Positions 4,906 to 5,556 of a stretch of 5,556 nucleotides of DNA are shown here, piece after piece; the stretch's first letter is position 1; every line of letters starts with the position of its first letter. The translations under genes and the position numbers were made by a program. The stretch lies in NCBI GenBank assembly GCA_031280945.1, contig JAITGB010000196.1:1-5556 (forward strand), written 5' to 3'. This DNA is from Spirochaetales bacterium (GTDB lineage Bacteria; Spirochaetota; Spirochaetia; DTKZ01). A model generated the notes under the pieces. It saw only the letters and a list, made by a program, of their open reading frames with translations. It was not told the DNA's origin and made no database searches.

Positions 4906-5247
4906 ATGAGGAAACTTACAAAAATTCTGGGGATTATTGCCATTGGGGCGGTAATCACACTTGGTTTTGCGTCCTGCACAACGTATAAACCTGTTGATGT
5001 TACAAATGCTATGGCGGCTCAAGTTGAGAAAATCAAATTTTACACGCCTCAGCCCGGGGAGCAGGTTAAGACCATCTATGCAAGCCGTACCGGTTCCTTT
5101 GTGAAAGACATGAACGAATTGGAAGGCGGCGTATGGTACAGGACGCATCAAGACAAAATTGTCAGCATTGATGCTGTTCTTGAAATCAAGACTTTCATCT
5201 CTCCAGTTGCCCAGTATGACCGCTGGTGCATTGAATACGTCGATTAA
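4906..5247 (+). CDS. small predicted lipoprotein of unknown function
   Basis: This is a 113-residue precursor. A positively charged start (MRKLTK) leads into a hydrophobic stretch (7-20) and a lipobox FASC with Cys24, giving a mature lipoprotein of about 90 residues. Phe at -3 is looser than the enterobacterial consensus but acceptable in spirochaetes. The mature part (for example PQPGEQVKTIYASRTGSF and GGVWYRT) looks like a small beta-rich domain; I do not recognise the family. ATG 4906 has AAGGAGG at 4894-4900 with 5-nt spacing. The frame is open upstream to ATG 4717, but that extension would bury the signal peptide and overlap the promoter, so I reject it. The gene and its leader are AT-richer than the neighbours (19 G+C of 60 at 4741-4800, against 41 of 60 at 901-960), suggesting a different origin. 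The divergent XRE gene is its likely regulator. Confidence 0.85.
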   Translation: MRKLTKILGIIAIGAVITLGFASCTTYKPVDVTNAMAAQVEKIKFYTPQPGEQVKTIYASRTGSFVKDMNELEGGVWYRTHQDKIVSIDAVLEIKTFISPVAQYDRWCIEYVD

Positions 5248-5269
5248 GGCGCTTCCTGTTTATTGAAGC

Positions 5270-5302
5270 AGGGCGAAGTATGGCGCAGCCGTACTTCGCC
5301 CT
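5270..5302. repeat. 15-bp triloop hairpin after the lipoprotein gene
   Basis: The arms GGGCGAAGTATGGC (5271-5284) and GCCGTACTTCGCCC (5288-5301), extended by an A-T pair (5270/5302), form a 15-bp stem with one G-T wobble and loop GCA. It starts 23 bases after the lipoprotein stop. No T tract follows on either strand, so it is at best a 3'-end stabiliser and not a typical terminator. It lies just beyond copy C and has the same form as the hairpins after copy B. Confidence 0.7.
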
Positions 5303-5348
5303 CTGCCGGCTTCTGGCGGAGCCCCAGCATAGGGGGAGTTTCTTGTCT

Positions 5349-5502
5349 GCGCAAGGGACTGGTCGCAATCCCGTTGGGATTGCTGCTCGTCCATGCAGCC
5401 TGGATAGAAGCGGAAATCCTTGCGGATTTTGCACAGCAAAATCCGCTGGATTGGAGCGGATAGCCCGGTTTTTTACGGCCTGTGGCCGTAAAAAATGCGC
5501 CC
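5349..5502 (-). repeat. modular hairpin repeat, copy C (inverted, uninterrupted)
   Basis: Read on the minus strand from 5502: GGGCGCA (5502-5496). Hairpin 1 has arms of TTTTTT plus ACGGCC (5495-5484) and the complement (5480-5469), loop ACA. Core 1 is at 5466-5448. Hairpin 2 has 11-bp arms (5446-5436 and 5432-5422, GCGGATTTTGC and its complement), loop TGT. Core 2 is at 5419-5382 (38 bases, two differences from copy B). Hairpin 3 has arms GCAATCCC and GGGATTGC (5383-5376 and 5372-5365), loop AAC. Core 3 is at 5366-5349. No insert separates hairpin 1 from core 1, so this copy shows the uninterrupted arrangement. Copies B and C face each other across the XRE and lipoprotein genes. Confidence 0.85.
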
Positions 5503-5508
5503 ATTTTC

Positions 5509-5556
5509 TTAAGTTGTTGACAGTGGATAGCTCTCCTCCCCTGCATGAGTTTCTTC
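5509..5556 (-). CDS. possible 3' end of a minus-strand gene
   Basis: On the minus strand one frame reads 15 sense codons from the window edge (ending SYPLSTT) to TAA at 5511-5509, six bases before GGGCGCA of copy C. Copies A and B also start 11 and 26 bases after a stop codon, so by analogy a gene may end here. Fifteen codons are too few to show coding on their own, and another minus frame is also open through the repeat. Confidence 0.25.
   Translation of the reverse strand, partial: EETHAGEESYPLSTT

Noticed and set aside
1084..5502. CRISPR array
   Set aside because: The repeats are three dispersed copies in both orientations without regular spacing or unique spacers, and there are no cas genes.
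5244..5546. 100-residue minus-strand frame through copy C
   Set aside because: It is composed almost wholly of the repeat and has no convincing start; it is a shadow of the repeat.

Overview
The window looks like a chromosomal segment of a moderately GC-rich spirochaete, most likely a Treponema-type organism. This is inferred from the gene order rplT, coiled-coil gene, zapA, from the architecture of the PilZ protein, and from a lipoprotein with a relaxed, spirochaete-like lipobox. No rRNA or other decisive marker is present, so the genus is a recollection-based guess.

Layout. Positions 1-1072 are the tail of a translation/cell-division operon on +: the 3' part of rplT (L20), a ZapB-like coiled-coil gene overlapping it by ATGA, and zapA. 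zapA has no ATG, GTG or TTG start in a usable position. The gap 1073-1295 holds a structured repeat (copy A). A PfkB-family, adenosine-kinase-like gene runs on - (2288 to 1296). Across a divergent, overlapping promoter region at 2311-2359 it faces a + strand pair, a PilZ-domain protein (2353-3285) and the nicotinamidase pncA (3321-3926), which are probably cotranscribed.

The last third is accessory in character. A 434-base gene-free stretch (3927-4360) holds a second copy of the repeat (copy B), split by a 98-bp fold-back insert and followed by three perfect triloop hairpins. Next come an XRE-type repressor on - and, divergently, a small lipoprotein gene on +. These share an AT-rich promoter region with an inverted repeat around the -35 box, followed by a structured leader. 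A third copy of the repeat (copy C, inverted) fills 5349-5502, so the XRE-lipoprotein pair lies between inverted copies. The last 48 bases may be the 3' end of a minus-strand gene.

The most notable feature is the repeat family. Near-invariant blocks alternate with short perfect hairpins, mostly with 3-nt loops. The stem sequences differ completely between copies while the pairing is kept. The T/A tracts flank the first hairpin in the wrong order for an intrinsic terminator, and each copy begins a few bases after a stop codon or possible stop codon. I do not recognise it as a named element. The second notable point is zapA, apparently started from ATC or CTG at the end of what is normally the IF3 (infC) operon.
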